Source: Pelomonas sp047654785
Lineage (GTDB): Bacteria > Pseudomonadota > Gammaproteobacteria > Burkholderiales > Burkholderiaceae_C
Direction: 5' to 3'
Assembly: GCF_047654785.1 (NCBI RefSeq)
Contig: NZ_JASGKQ010000001.1
Coordinates: 372,001 to 436,000, forward strand
DNA: 64,000 nt
Shown here: one piece after another, positions 48,492-56,146 of the stretch
Numbering within the stretch: the stretch's first letter is position 1
How the letters are laid out: each line of letters starts with the position of its first letter
The notes under the pieces: generated by a model
Databases searched by the model: none
The model's input: only the letters and a program-made list of their open reading frames with translations
What the model was told of the DNA's origin: nothing
Made by a program: the position numbers and the translations under genes

Positions 48492-50486
48492 ATGCAGTAT
48501 TTCGTCACCGGCGCCACCGGCTTCATCGGCAGGCGGCTCGTCAAGAAACTGCTCGCGCGGCGCGGCAGCACGGTCCACTTCCTGATGCGCGAGGAAAGCG
48601 CGGCCAAGCTGCCCGACCTGCTGGCCTACTGGGGCGTCTCCAAGGCGCGCGCCATCCCCGTCTACGGCGACCTGACGGCCCGCAAGCTGGGCGTGGCCGC
48701 CGACGTGATCAAGGGCCTGAAGGGCCGGATCGATCACCTCTACCACCTGGCCGCGGTCTACGACCTGGCCGCCGACGAGGAGGCGCAGGTGGCCGTCAAC
48801 GTCGAGGGCACGCGCAGCATGGTGGAGTTCGCGCAGGCGATCGACGCCGGCCACGTGCACCACGTCAGTTCGATCGCGGCGGCCGGCCTGTACGAGGGCG
48901 TGTTCCGCGAAGACATGTTCGACGAGGCCGAGAACCTCGACCACCCGTACTTCATGACCAAGCACGAGAGCGAGAAGATCGTGCGCAAGGAGTGCCGGCG
49001 GCCGTGGACGGTCTACCGTCCCGCGATGGTGGTGGGCGACTCGACCACCGGCGAGATGGACAAGGTGGACGGCCCGTACTACTTCTTCAAGCTGATCCAG
49101 CGCCTGCGCCAGCTCCTGCCGCCGTGGATGCCCAGCGTGGGCCTGGAGGGCGGGCGCATCAACATCGTGCCGGTGGACTTCGTCGTCGATGCGCTGGACC
49201 ACCTCTCGCACAAGGCCGCCAAGCCCCAGGGCTGCTACCACCTCGTGGACCCCAAGGGCTACCGCGTCGGCGACGTGCTGGACATCTTCAGCAAGGCCGC
49301 GCACGCGCCCAAGATGAATTTGTTCGTCAACGCGGCGCTGCTGGGCTTCATCCCCAAGAGCGTGAAGAAGGGGCTGATGGCGCTGGCGCCGGTGCGCCGC
49401 ATCCGCAACGCGGTGATGAAGGACCTGGGCCTGCCCGAGGACATGTTCACCTTCATCAACTACCCGACGCGCTTCGACTGCCGCGACACCGCGGCCGCGC
49501 TGAAGGGCAGCGGCATCGCCTGCCCCGACCTGAAGGACTACGCCTGGCGGTTGTGGGACTACTGGGAGCGCCACCTCGACCCTGACCTCTTCATCGACCG
49601 CTCGCTCAAGGGCGCGACCGGCGGCAAGGTGGTGCTGGTGACGGGCGGCTCCTCGGGCATCGGCCTGGCCGCGGCCATCAAGTTCGCCGAGGCCGGCGCG
49701 ATCACGCTGATCTGCGCGCGCGACCGCAACAAGCTCGACGACGCGGTGGCCGAGATCAAGGACAAGGCCGGCAAGGACGCGCAGGTGCACGCCTTCGCCT
49801 GCGACATCGCCGACGAGGAGGGCGCCGCCAACCTCGTGCAGTGGTGCAGCGAGAACTTCGGCGGCGTGGACTTCCTCATCAACAACGCCGGCCGCTCCAT
49901 CCGCCGTGCGATCGAGAGCAGCTACGACCGCTTCCACGACTTCGAGCGGACGATGCAGCTGAACTACTTCGGCTGCCTGCGCGTGACCATGGGCTTGCTG
50001 CCCGGCATGGTGGCCAAGCGGCGTGGCCACGTCGTCAACATCAGCTCCATCGGCGTGCTGACGAACGCGCCGCGCTTCAGCGCCTACGTCGCCTCGAAGG
50101 CCGCGCTGGACGCGTGGACGCGCTGCGCGTCCAGCGAGTTCGCCGACACCGGCATCACGTTCACGACCATCAACATGCCGCTGGTGCGCACGCCGATGAT
50201 CGCGCCCACCAAGATCTACAACAACGTGCCCACGCTGTCGCCGGAAGAGGCGGCGGACATGATCGCCCAGGCCTGCGTGGCCAGGCCGGTGCGCATCGCC
50301 ACCAGGCTCGGCGTGTCCGGCGAGCTGCTGCACGCGGCCGCGCCGCGCATCGCGCAGATCGTCATGAACACCAGTTTCCGGATGTTCCCGGACAGCGACG
50401 CGGCCAAGGGCGAGAAGGGCGGCAAGGGCGGCCTGTCGCCCGAGGCCGTCGCGATGCAGCAGATGATGCGCGGCATCCACTTCTGA
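48492..50486 (+). CDS. Two-domain SDR, fatty acyl-CoA reductase-like (Maqu_2507 type)
   Basis: The 664-residue protein has an N-terminal extended SDR domain (FVTGATGFIGRRLVKKLL, VSSIAAAGLYEGVFRED, catalytic YFMTKHESEK). The C-terminal classical SDR domain starts at about 375 (VVLVTGGSSGIGLAAAIKFA, LINNAGRSIRR, catalytic YVASKAALDAWTR). Length, domain order and long stretches (MDKVDGPYYFFK, NIVPVDFVVDALDH, INYPTRFD, SSYDRFHDFERTMQLNYFG) match what I remember of the Marinobacter bifunctional fatty acyl-CoA reductase. That enzyme makes fatty alcohols with NADPH. Neighbouring phasin and patatin genes support a storage-lipid role. The C-terminus MQQMMRGIHF is also family-like. The exact substrate is inferred. 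Confidence 0.85.
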   Translation: MQYFVTGATGFIGRRLVKKLLARRGSTVHFLMREESAAKLPDLLAYWGVSKARAIPVYGDLTARKLGVAADVIKGLKGRIDHLYHLAAVYDLAADEEAQVAVNVEGTRSMVEFAQAIDAGHVHHVSSIAAAGLYEGVFREDMFDEAENLDHPYFMTKHESEKIVRKECRRPWTVYRPAMVVGDSTTGEMDKVDGPYYFFKLIQRLRQLLPPWMPSVGLEGGRINIVPVDFVVDALDHLSHKAAKPQGCYHLVDPKGYRVGDVLDIFSKAAHAPKMNLFVNAALLGFIPKSVKKGLMALAPVRRIRNAVMKDLGLPEDMFTFINYPTRFDCRDTAAALKGSGIACPDLKDYAWRLWDYWERHLDPDLFIDRSLKGATGGKVVLVTGGSSGIGLAAAIKFAEAGAITLICARDRNKLDDAVAEIKDKAGKDAQVHAFACDIADEEGAANLVQWCSENFGGVDFLINNAGRSIRRAIESSYDRFHDFERTMQLNYFGCLRVTMGLLPGMVAKRRGHVVNISSIGVLTNAPRFSAYVASKAALDAWTRCASSEFADTGITFTTINMPLVRTPMIAPTKIYNNVPTLSPEEAADMIAQACVARPVRIATRLGVSGELLHAAAPRIAQIVMNTSFRMFPDSDAAKGEKGGKGGLSPEAVAMQQMMRGIHF

Positions 50487-50496
50487 GGCCGAGGCG

Positions 50497-51042
50497 ATGC
50501 TTCGAGGGCCGCGCGTCGGCCTGCGCCACGTCACCGAGGACGACCTGCCCTGGCTCAAGCGCACCACGGGCGACCCGCAGGTGCGCGAGCCCTTCCTCGG
50601 CTCGCGCATGATGGCGCCGCACAAGATCGACGCGCGCTGGCGGGACAACGGCTTCGCCAGCGAGGACGCCGAGCGGCTGCTGATCTGCCACCTCGCCGAC
50701 GGCAGCGTCATCGGCGACGTGGTGCACTTCGCCGCGGCCCGCTACACGACGGCGCGCGAGATCGGCTGGACGGTGGCCGACCTGTCCATGCGCGGCCGGG
50801 GCCTGGCCAGCGAGGCCGCCGCGCTGCTGGTGGACTACCTGTTCGAGAACTGGCCGATCAACCGGCTGCAATGCGGCATGTCGGTGCACAACCATGCGTC
50901 GCGGCGCGTGGCCGAGAAATGCGGTTTCACGCACGAGGGCATCCAGCGCGGCGTCGTGTTCGTCAACGGCGAGTACGTGGACTGCCATTCGCTGTCGCTG
51001 CTGCGCAGCGACTGGGTGGCGATGAGAGGCGGCGCGGGCTGA
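50497..51042 (+). CDS. GNAT-family acetyltransferase, RimJ/RimL type
   Basis: The 181-residue protein has the GNAT fold: GLRHVTEDDLPWL, acetyl-CoA-binding segment VADLSMRGRGLASEAAALLV and the RimL-like C-terminal stretch RLQCGMSVHNHASRRVAEKC followed by GFTHEG. It would transfer an acetyl group from acetyl-CoA to a protein N-terminus or a small amine. It starts 10 bases after the reductase gene. Confidence 0.85.
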   Translation: MLRGPRVGLRHVTEDDLPWLKRTTGDPQVREPFLGSRMMAPHKIDARWRDNGFASEDAERLLICHLADGSVIGDVVHFAAARYTTAREIGWTVADLSMRGRGLASEAAALLVDYLFENWPINRLQCGMSVHNHASRRVAEKCGFTHEGIQRGVVFVNGEYVDCHSLSLLRSDWVAMRGGAG

Positions 51043-51046
51043 CGCC

Positions 51047-51532
51047 TCAGTCCCGGCCGGCCGGGCGTTCGAAACCGCCGTCCACCCAGGCCTCGGCGGC
51101 GGACTGGCTGAACCGGAAGCCGGCGTCGACCTTGACCTGCGCCAGCGGCTCGCCGGCCGCGTCGAAGGCTGCGAGCCAGGCGAACGGGTCGTCCTCGGCC
51201 GGAACGATCTCCAGCGTGACCTTGATCCAGGCGCCGTCGCGGGCGACGTACAGCGTCTTGTTCAGCTGCGCGTGCAGCTGCTGCTCATGGCGGCGGATGA
51301 CCTCGGACGCGGTCTTCACCAGCGTGTTGAACGCGCTGGTGTCCAGCGGCTTGGGGTTCTTCTTGTCGCGGCCCATGGTCCAGGGGCCGACCAGCGCCGG
51401 CTCGCTCTCGCCGGCCTTGAACATCGCGACGGCCCAGCCCTCGTCGTCCTCGTTCTTGATGACCTGGGCGGTCCAGCCGTTGTCGCGCCACAGGCGGGGT
51501 TCGTGGAGGGGCTCGTCGGTGTCGGTCGTCAT
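51047..51532 (-). CDS. Hypothetical protein, soluble
   Basis: The 161-residue acidic protein (MTTDTDEPLHEPRLWRDNGW start) has alternating strand-like and helical parts (WTAQVIKNEDDEGWAVAMFK, LVKTASEVIRRHEQQLHAQL, AWIKVTLEIVPAEDDPFAWL) and no signal peptide or membrane helix. I recognise no family. It lies downstream of the glycine-zipper lipoprotein gene on the same strand and converges with the GNAT gene. Confidence 0.75.
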   Translation of the reverse strand: MTTDTDEPLHEPRLWRDNGWTAQVIKNEDDEGWAVAMFKAGESEPALVGPWTMGRDKKNPKPLDTSAFNTLVKTASEVIRRHEQQLHAQLNKTLYVARDGAWIKVTLEIVPAEDDPFAWLAAFDAAGEPLAQVKVDAGFRFSQSAAEAWVDGGFERPAGRD

Positions 51533-51594
51533 GGCGGCTGGGGGCGAAAAAGATGGCGGGAAAGCCCGCCATTGTCCCGGGCCGCCGCGGCGGG

Positions 51595-52086
51595 TCAGCC
51601 GTTGCCGCCGGGCGCGGCCGGCGTGGTGGCGGGCGCGCGCATGATGCGGGTCTTGCCGCCGGTCGTCACGAGGATGACCGGGTCGCCGCTGTTGAAGCTC
51701 TCGTTGCCGCGTGCCTGGATGACCGAGCGGCGCTCGCCGTTGCGCAGCTGGACGATGATTTCCAGCGCGTCCTCGCGGGTGGCCGAGCGCTCCAGGGCGT
51801 TGCCGATCACGGCCCCGGCCACGGCGCCGAGGACGCCGACGACCGCACTTTCGCGGCGGCCGCCGACGGAGCTGCCGGCGATCGCGCCGGTGACGCCGCC
51901 GGCCGCGCCGCCGAGGCCGCTCTGCGTGCCGTCGACGACGACCGGGCGCGCGGACAGCACGGTGGCGTCCTGCACCAGGGACAGGCGCTGCGCGTCGTCG
52001 CGCTGGACCACGTCGGGGCTGGTGGTGGAACAGGCCGACAGCGCCAGCGCGGCGGCCGCGGCGAGGGTGGTGATGACTCTGGACAT
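51595..52086 (-). CDS. Glycine-zipper outer-membrane lipoprotein (SlyB/17-kDa-antigen type)
   Basis: The 163-residue protein has a lipoprotein signal (SRVITTLAAAAALALSAC, lipobox LSAC). A glycine-zipper segment follows (GLGGAAGGVTGAIAGSSVGG, SAVVGVLGAVAGAVIGNALE), then a small C-terminal SH3-like part (EIIVQLRNGERRSVIQARGN). This is the layout of SlyB/PcP-type envelope lipoproteins, which are often stress-regulated and support outer-membrane integrity. Confidence 0.87.
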   Translation of the reverse strand: MSRVITTLAAAAALALSACSTTSPDVVQRDDAQRLSLVQDATVLSARPVVVDGTQSGLGGAAGGVTGAIAGSSVGGRRESAVVGVLGAVAGAVIGNALERSATREDALEIIVQLRNGERRSVIQARGNESFNSGDPVILVTTGGKTRIMRAPATTPAAPGGNG

Positions 52087-52170
52087 GGATTTCTGCTCCG
52101 TGGGCGGTACGGCAGCCCAACGCGGCCATTGTCCAGCCGTTGACGGCGCGGCCCGTCGCTCTACAACTCT

Positions 52171-52779
52171 TTACCCGTGCAGCCGGGAACTGCGCGGTAC
52201 CGAGGCCAGCAGGAACTCCATCTGGTCGGCCAGGATGCGCCGGCCGCGCAGGATCATGTCCTCGTGCAGGCTGGGCACGTAGGGCAGGTAGAGCAGGTTC
52301 ATGCGCGCCTCCTCCGGCAGGCGGTTGCCCTTGCGGCCGTTGCAGGGGCGGCAGGCGGTGATGCAGTTCATCCAGCCGTCCTGCCCGCCGCGCGACGTGG
52401 GCTGGATGTGCTCGCGCGTCAGGTCCTCGGGCAGGTGGCGGTGGCCGCAGTAGGCGCAGACGAAGCGGTCGCGCGCGAACAGCTTGGCGTTGGACAGCGC
52501 CGGCGCCTGCCGCCAGGCCCGGCTGGGCATGGCGCCGCGCACCGCGACGATCGGGTGGACCGTGATCCGCGACTGCCGGCCGGTGGCGCGCTGCAGGCCG
52601 CCGCGCAGTTCCTGGCAGGCGTCGCCCAGCGTCCAGGCGACGCCGTCGCAGGCATAGATCACGGCCGCCTCGCGGGTCGTGATCCAGGCCTGGGGCCGGC
52701 CGGAGACATCGAGCTGGAGCACATCCACTGGGGCCACCTCCTGGCCCGGGAGCCTAGCGAGAAGCGGGCCGGCGCTCAA
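52171..52779 (-). CDS. HNH endonuclease
   Basis: The 202-residue protein has a zinc-bound HNH nuclease motif in its second half. CAYCGHRHLPEDLTREHIQP supplies the CxxC pair and the catalytic His, and NCITACRPCNGRKGNRLPEE the Asn and second CxxC. The N-terminal half (VAPVDVLQLDVSGRPQAWIT) is a small beta-rich domain seen with this stand-alone HNH family in many proteobacteria. The exact start is uncertain. The biological target is unknown. It diverges from the TetR-family gene. Confidence 0.85.
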   Translation of the reverse strand: MSAGPLLARLPGQEVAPVDVLQLDVSGRPQAWITTREAAVIYACDGVAWTLGDACQELRGGLQRATGRQSRITVHPIVAVRGAMPSRAWRQAPALSNAKLFARDRFVCAYCGHRHLPEDLTREHIQPTSRGGQDGWMNCITACRPCNGRKGNRLPEEARMNLLYLPYVPSLHEDMILRGRRILADQMEFLLASVPRSSRLHG

Positions 52780-52896
52780 GCGCGCGGCGTGCGTCAGCAG
52801 GTCCTCAGGGTCTTCCCTGGGGTGGCCGTGCGCATTAGGCGCTTCACCCTAGAAATCGCTCGGGCAAGGTGGCGCTGTCGCGGAAGCGACCTGCAA

Positions 52897-52920
52897 AATA
52901 GAACGACCGTTCGTTTTATT
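52897..52920. promoter_or_regulatory. Palindromic operator upstream of the TetR-family gene
   Basis: AATA-G-AACGA-CCGT-TCGTT-T-TATT is a 24-bp palindrome with only one mismatched pair. The core AACGACCGTTCGTT (52902-52915) has the size and symmetry of a TetR-family operator. It lies about 35 bases before the regulator's GTG, in the AT-rich promoter patch of the 175-base gap after the HNH gene, so autoregulation is likely. Confidence 0.75.
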
Positions 52921-52954
52921 CTTGCCGACTCTCTTTCCCGTTCCGACGATCTCC

Positions 52955-53680
52955 GTGAGCACGCCCACCCTTCCCGCCAAGAAAGCCGCCGCCGCCCTGC
53001 GCGTGGCCAAGCCGGCGCGCGTCGCGCGTTCGCTGCAGAAGGGCCAGCAGACGCGCGCGGCGATCCTGGAGGCCGCGCTGGGCCTGGCCTCGCACATGGG
53101 GCTGGAAGGCCTGTCCATCGGCGCGCTGGCTGACGTGACGGGCATGAGCAAGTCCGGCGTGTTCGCCCACTTCGGCTCGCGTGAGGAACTGCAGATCGCG
53201 GTGGTCACCGAGTACCACGCCCGGTTCGAGGAAGAGGTCTTCTTCACCGCCATCCGCGAGCCGCGCGGCCTGCCGAGGCTGCGCGCGATGTTCGAGCGCT
53301 GGGTGCGCCGCGTGTCGGTCGAGGTCGACTCGGGCTGCATCTACATCTCCGGCGCCGTCGAGTTCGACGACCGGCCCGGCCCCGTGCGCGATGCGCTGGT
53401 GGCCATGGTCAAGGCCTGGCACGCGGCGCTGCACAAGGCCATCCGGCTGTCCGTCGAGCAGGGCCACCTGCGGGCCGATGCCGACGTGGACCAGATCGTC
53501 TTCGAGCTGCACGGGCTGATCCTGTCCCTGCACCACGACGCGCGCTTCATGCGCGTCCCCGGCGCGCTGTCACGCGCCGGCAACGGCTTCGAGCGAACCA
53601 TCCAGCACTACGCGACCCCGCAGGGGCTGGAGATCGACCGCGGCCGCCTCGCATGCGGGAGCGGCGCCGCCGCGCGCTGA
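52955..53680 (+). CDS. TetR-family regulator of the fatty-acid degradation genes
   Basis: The 241-residue protein has an N-terminal basic stretch and a TetR helix-turn-helix (TRAAILEAALGLASHMG, LSIGALADVTGMSKSGVFAH FGSREEL). A helical ligand-binding domain follows. The start is the GTG at 52955; an in-frame TTG at 52922 would place the operator only two bases upstream. It precedes the acyl-CoA dehydrogenase gene by 37 bases on the same strand, so it probably represses the beta-oxidation run and responds to an acyl-CoA. This last point is inference from FadR/PsrA-type TetR regulators. Confidence 0.85.
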   Translation: MSTPTLPAKKAAAALRVAKPARVARSLQKGQQTRAAILEAALGLASHMGLEGLSIGALADVTGMSKSGVFAHFGSREELQIAVVTEYHARFEEEVFFTAIREPRGLPRLRAMFERWVRRVSVEVDSGCIYISGAVEFDDRPGPVRDALVAMVKAWHAALHKAIRLSVEQGHLRADADVDQIVFELHGLILSLHHDARFMRVPGALSRAGNGFERTIQHYATPQGLEIDRGRLACGSGAAAR

Positions 53681-53717
53681 TCCCATCACCCCCCCACCGA
53701 CTTCCCAGGAGTACCCG

Positions 53718-55508
53718 ATGCCCCAGTACAACCCGCCCCTGCGTGACATGCAGTTCGTCATGCACGAGCTGCTGAACGTCGTCGACGAGCTGAAGATGCT
53801 GCCGGCCCATGCCGACATCGACGCCGACACGATCAACGCCGTGCTGGAAGAGGGCGGCAAGTTCGCCGCCACGGTGCTCGCGCCGCTGAACCTCAGCGGC
53901 GATGCCGAAGGCTGCACGCTGGACAAGGCCACCCACGAGGTCACGCCGCCCAAGGGCTTCAAGCAAGCCTACAAGCAGTACGTCGAGGGCGGCTGGCCGG
54001 CGCTCTCCTGCGACCCCGAGTTCGGCGGCCAGGGCCTGCCGCACCTGGTGAACCAGTTCTTCTACGAGATGCTGAACTCGGCCAACCAGGCCTGGACCAT
54101 GTACCCTGGCCTGTCGCATGGCGCGTATGAAGCGCTGCACGCCCACGGCACGCCCGAGCAGCAGAAGCTCTACCTGCCCAAGCTGACCAGCGGCGAGTGG
54201 ACCGGCACCATGTGCCTGACCGAGCCGCACTGCGGCACCGACTTGGGCCTGCTGCGCACCAAGGCCGAGCCGCAGGCGGACGGCACGTACAAGATCACCG
54301 GCGCCAAGATCTTCATCTCGGCCGGCGAGCACGACATGGCCGAGAACATCATCCACCTGGTGCTGGCCCGCCTGCCGGATGCGCCGGCCGGCTCCAAGGG
54401 CATTTCGCTGTTCGTCGTGCCCAAGTTCAACGTCAACGCGGACGGCTCGCTGGGCGCGCGCAACGGTATCTTCTGCGCCGGCCTGGAGCACAAGATGGGC
54501 ATCCACGGCAACGCCACCGCGCAGATCGTGCTGGAGAACGCCGTCGGCACGCTGGTCGGCCAGCCCAACAAGGGCCTGGCGGCGATGTTCGTGATGATGA
54601 ACGCGGCCCGCCTGGGCGTGGGCAACCAGTCGCTGGGCCTGACCGAGGTGGCCTACCAGAACGCCGTCGCGTATGCCAAGGACCGCATCCAGATGCGCGC
54701 CTTGAGCGGCCCGAAGGCGCCGGACAAGCCGGCCGACCCCATCATCGTCCACCCCGACGTGCGCAAGATGCTGCTGACCGCGCGCGCCTTCGCCGAGGGC
54801 GGCCGCATGCTGCAGGGCTATACCGTGCTGCAGCTCGACAAGGCGCTGAAGAGCAGCGACGAGGACGAGCGCAAGGAGGCCGACGCCGAGGTCGCGCTGC
54901 TGACGCCCATCATCAAGGCCTTCATCACCGACAACGGCTGGCTCGCCACCTCGCACTGCATGCAGGTCTACGGCGGCCACGGCTTCATCCACGAATGGGG
55001 CATGGAGCAGTTCGTGCGCGACGCGCGCATCAACATGATCTACGAGGGCACCAACACCATCCAGTCGCTGGACCTGCTGGGCCGCAAGGTGCTCGCCAAC
55101 AACGGCGCGACGCTGAAGAAGTTCGGCAAGAAGATCGCCGCCTTCATCGAGGAAGAGGGCACCAGCGAAGCCATGCAGGAGTTCGTGAACCCGCTGGCCG
55201 ACCTGGGCGACAAGGTCAACAAGCTGACCCAGGAAATCGGCATGAAGGCCTTCGGCAACCCCGACGAGGTGGGCGCCGCGGCGGTGGACTACCTGCGCGT
55301 GGTCGGCCACATGACCTTTGCCTACTTCTTCGCGCAGGCCGCCAAGATCGCGCTGGCCAAGCAGGGCAGCGGCGACCCGTTCTACACCGCCAAGCTGGCC
55401 ACGGCGCGCTTCTACTTCGCCAAGCTGCTGCCCGAGACGGCCTCGCTGATCCGCACCTGCCGCGCGGGCTTGGCGCCGCTGATGGCGATGGACGAAGCGC
55501 TGTTCTGA
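53718..55508 (+). CDS. Acyl-CoA dehydrogenase, long (about 600-residue) FadE/DmdC-like type
   Basis: The 596-residue flavoenzyme oxidises acyl-CoA to trans-2-enoyl-CoA. Marks are MCLTEPHCGTDLGLLRTKAE, ITGAKIFISAGEHDM, the HKMGIHGNATAQIVLENAVG substrate region, MQVYGGHGFIHEWGMEQFVR and the catalytic-base loop MIYEGTNTIQSLDLLGRKVL. The extra C-terminal domain after about 470 and the N-terminal MPQYNPPLRDMQFVMHEL are typical of the long acyl-CoA dehydrogenases encoded in FadB-FadA-type operons. It opens the beta-oxidation run. Confidence 0.93.
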   Translation: MPQYNPPLRDMQFVMHELLNVVDELKMLPAHADIDADTINAVLEEGGKFAATVLAPLNLSGDAEGCTLDKATHEVTPPKGFKQAYKQYVEGGWPALSCDPEFGGQGLPHLVNQFFYEMLNSANQAWTMYPGLSHGAYEALHAHGTPEQQKLYLPKLTSGEWTGTMCLTEPHCGTDLGLLRTKAEPQADGTYKITGAKIFISAGEHDMAENIIHLVLARLPDAPAGSKGISLFVVPKFNVNADGSLGARNGIFCAGLEHKMGIHGNATAQIVLENAVGTLVGQPNKGLAAMFVMMNAARLGVGNQSLGLTEVAYQNAVAYAKDRIQMRALSGPKAPDKPADPIIVHPDVRKMLLTARAFAEGGRMLQGYTVLQLDKALKSSDEDERKEADAEVALLTPIIKAFITDNGWLATSHCMQVYGGHGFIHEWGMEQFVRDARINMIYEGTNTIQSLDLLGRKVLANNGATLKKFGKKIAAFIEEEGTSEAMQEFVNPLADLGDKVNKLTQEIGMKAFGNPDEVGAAAVDYLRVVGHMTFAYFFAQAAKIALAKQGSGDPFYTAKLATARFYFAKLLPETASLIRTCRAGLAPLMAMDEALF

Positions 55509-55539
55509 CACCCCCCACAACGACAAGGAGACGAAGCCC

Positions 55540-55971
55540 ATGAAAACCCTGTTCGCCGCCAGCCTGCTGGCACCGGTCCTCGCGTTCGCCCAGGCCACGC
55601 CGGTCGGCGTGTGGAAGACCATCGACGACGACGGCAAGACGGAGAAGTCGCTGGTGCGCATCAGCGAGCAGGGCGGCGTGCTCGTCGGCAGCATCGACAA
55701 GCTGCTGGACCCCAAGGCCGCGGCCGATGGCCGGTGCGACGCCTGCACCGACGACCGCAAGGACAAGCCCGTCCTGGGCCTGCAGATCATCCGCGGCGTC
55801 AAGGCCGAGGGGGACGGCGTCTGGGGTGGCGGCGAGATCCTCGACCCCAAGAACGGCAAGACCTACAAGACCCGCCTGAAGCCGGTCGACGGCGGCAAGC
55901 GCCTCGAGGTGCGCGGCTACATCGGCGCCCCGCTGTTCGGCCGCACCCAGACCTGGGTGCGCGTCGATTGA
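55540..55971 (+). CDS. Exported DUF2147 protein
   Basis: The 143-residue protein has a signal peptide (KTLFAASLLAPVLAFAQA) and the DUF2147 fold (VGVWKTIDDDGKTEKSLVRI, GGGEILDPKNGKTYKTRL, EVRGYIGAPLFGRTQTW). DUF2147 proteins are small lipocalin-like periplasmic proteins often encoded with fatty-acid genes; binding of a fatty or hydrophobic ligand is suspected but unproven. It starts 31 bases after the acyl-CoA dehydrogenase gene. Confidence 0.88.
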   Translation: MKTLFAASLLAPVLAFAQATPVGVWKTIDDDGKTEKSLVRISEQGGVLVGSIDKLLDPKAAADGRCDACTDDRKDKPVLGLQIIRGVKAEGDGVWGGGEILDPKNGKTYKTRLKPVDGGKRLEVRGYIGAPLFGRTQTWVRVD

Positions 55972-56079
55972 CATGCTGCCCCTCGCCCACGCTCGCGCCG
56001 CTGAACGCGGGCGAGCCTGGCTGGGTCCCCCGAGGGGACGGCGATGCAAGCGGCATGGAGCCGCTTGCACATCGCCGGA

Positions 56080-56113
56080 CGGGCCGGCTTGGGAGCGGCC
56101 CGGCGCTCGGCCC
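56080..56113. repeat. Dispersed 34-bp palindromic intergenic repeat, copy 2
   Basis: These bases are the exact reverse complement of 7618-7651. Upstream, GCGATGCAAGCGGCATGGAG and CCGCTTGCACATCGC form a further imperfect hairpin (about 56041-56075) and TCCCCCGAGGGGA (about 56026-56038) forms another, so the whole gap 55972-56134 is strongly structured. It separates the DUF2147 gene from the HAD/hydratase gene. Confidence 0.8.
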
Positions 56114-56146
56114 GAAGGTACTTAACTGAACACCATGGAGAAAGAA

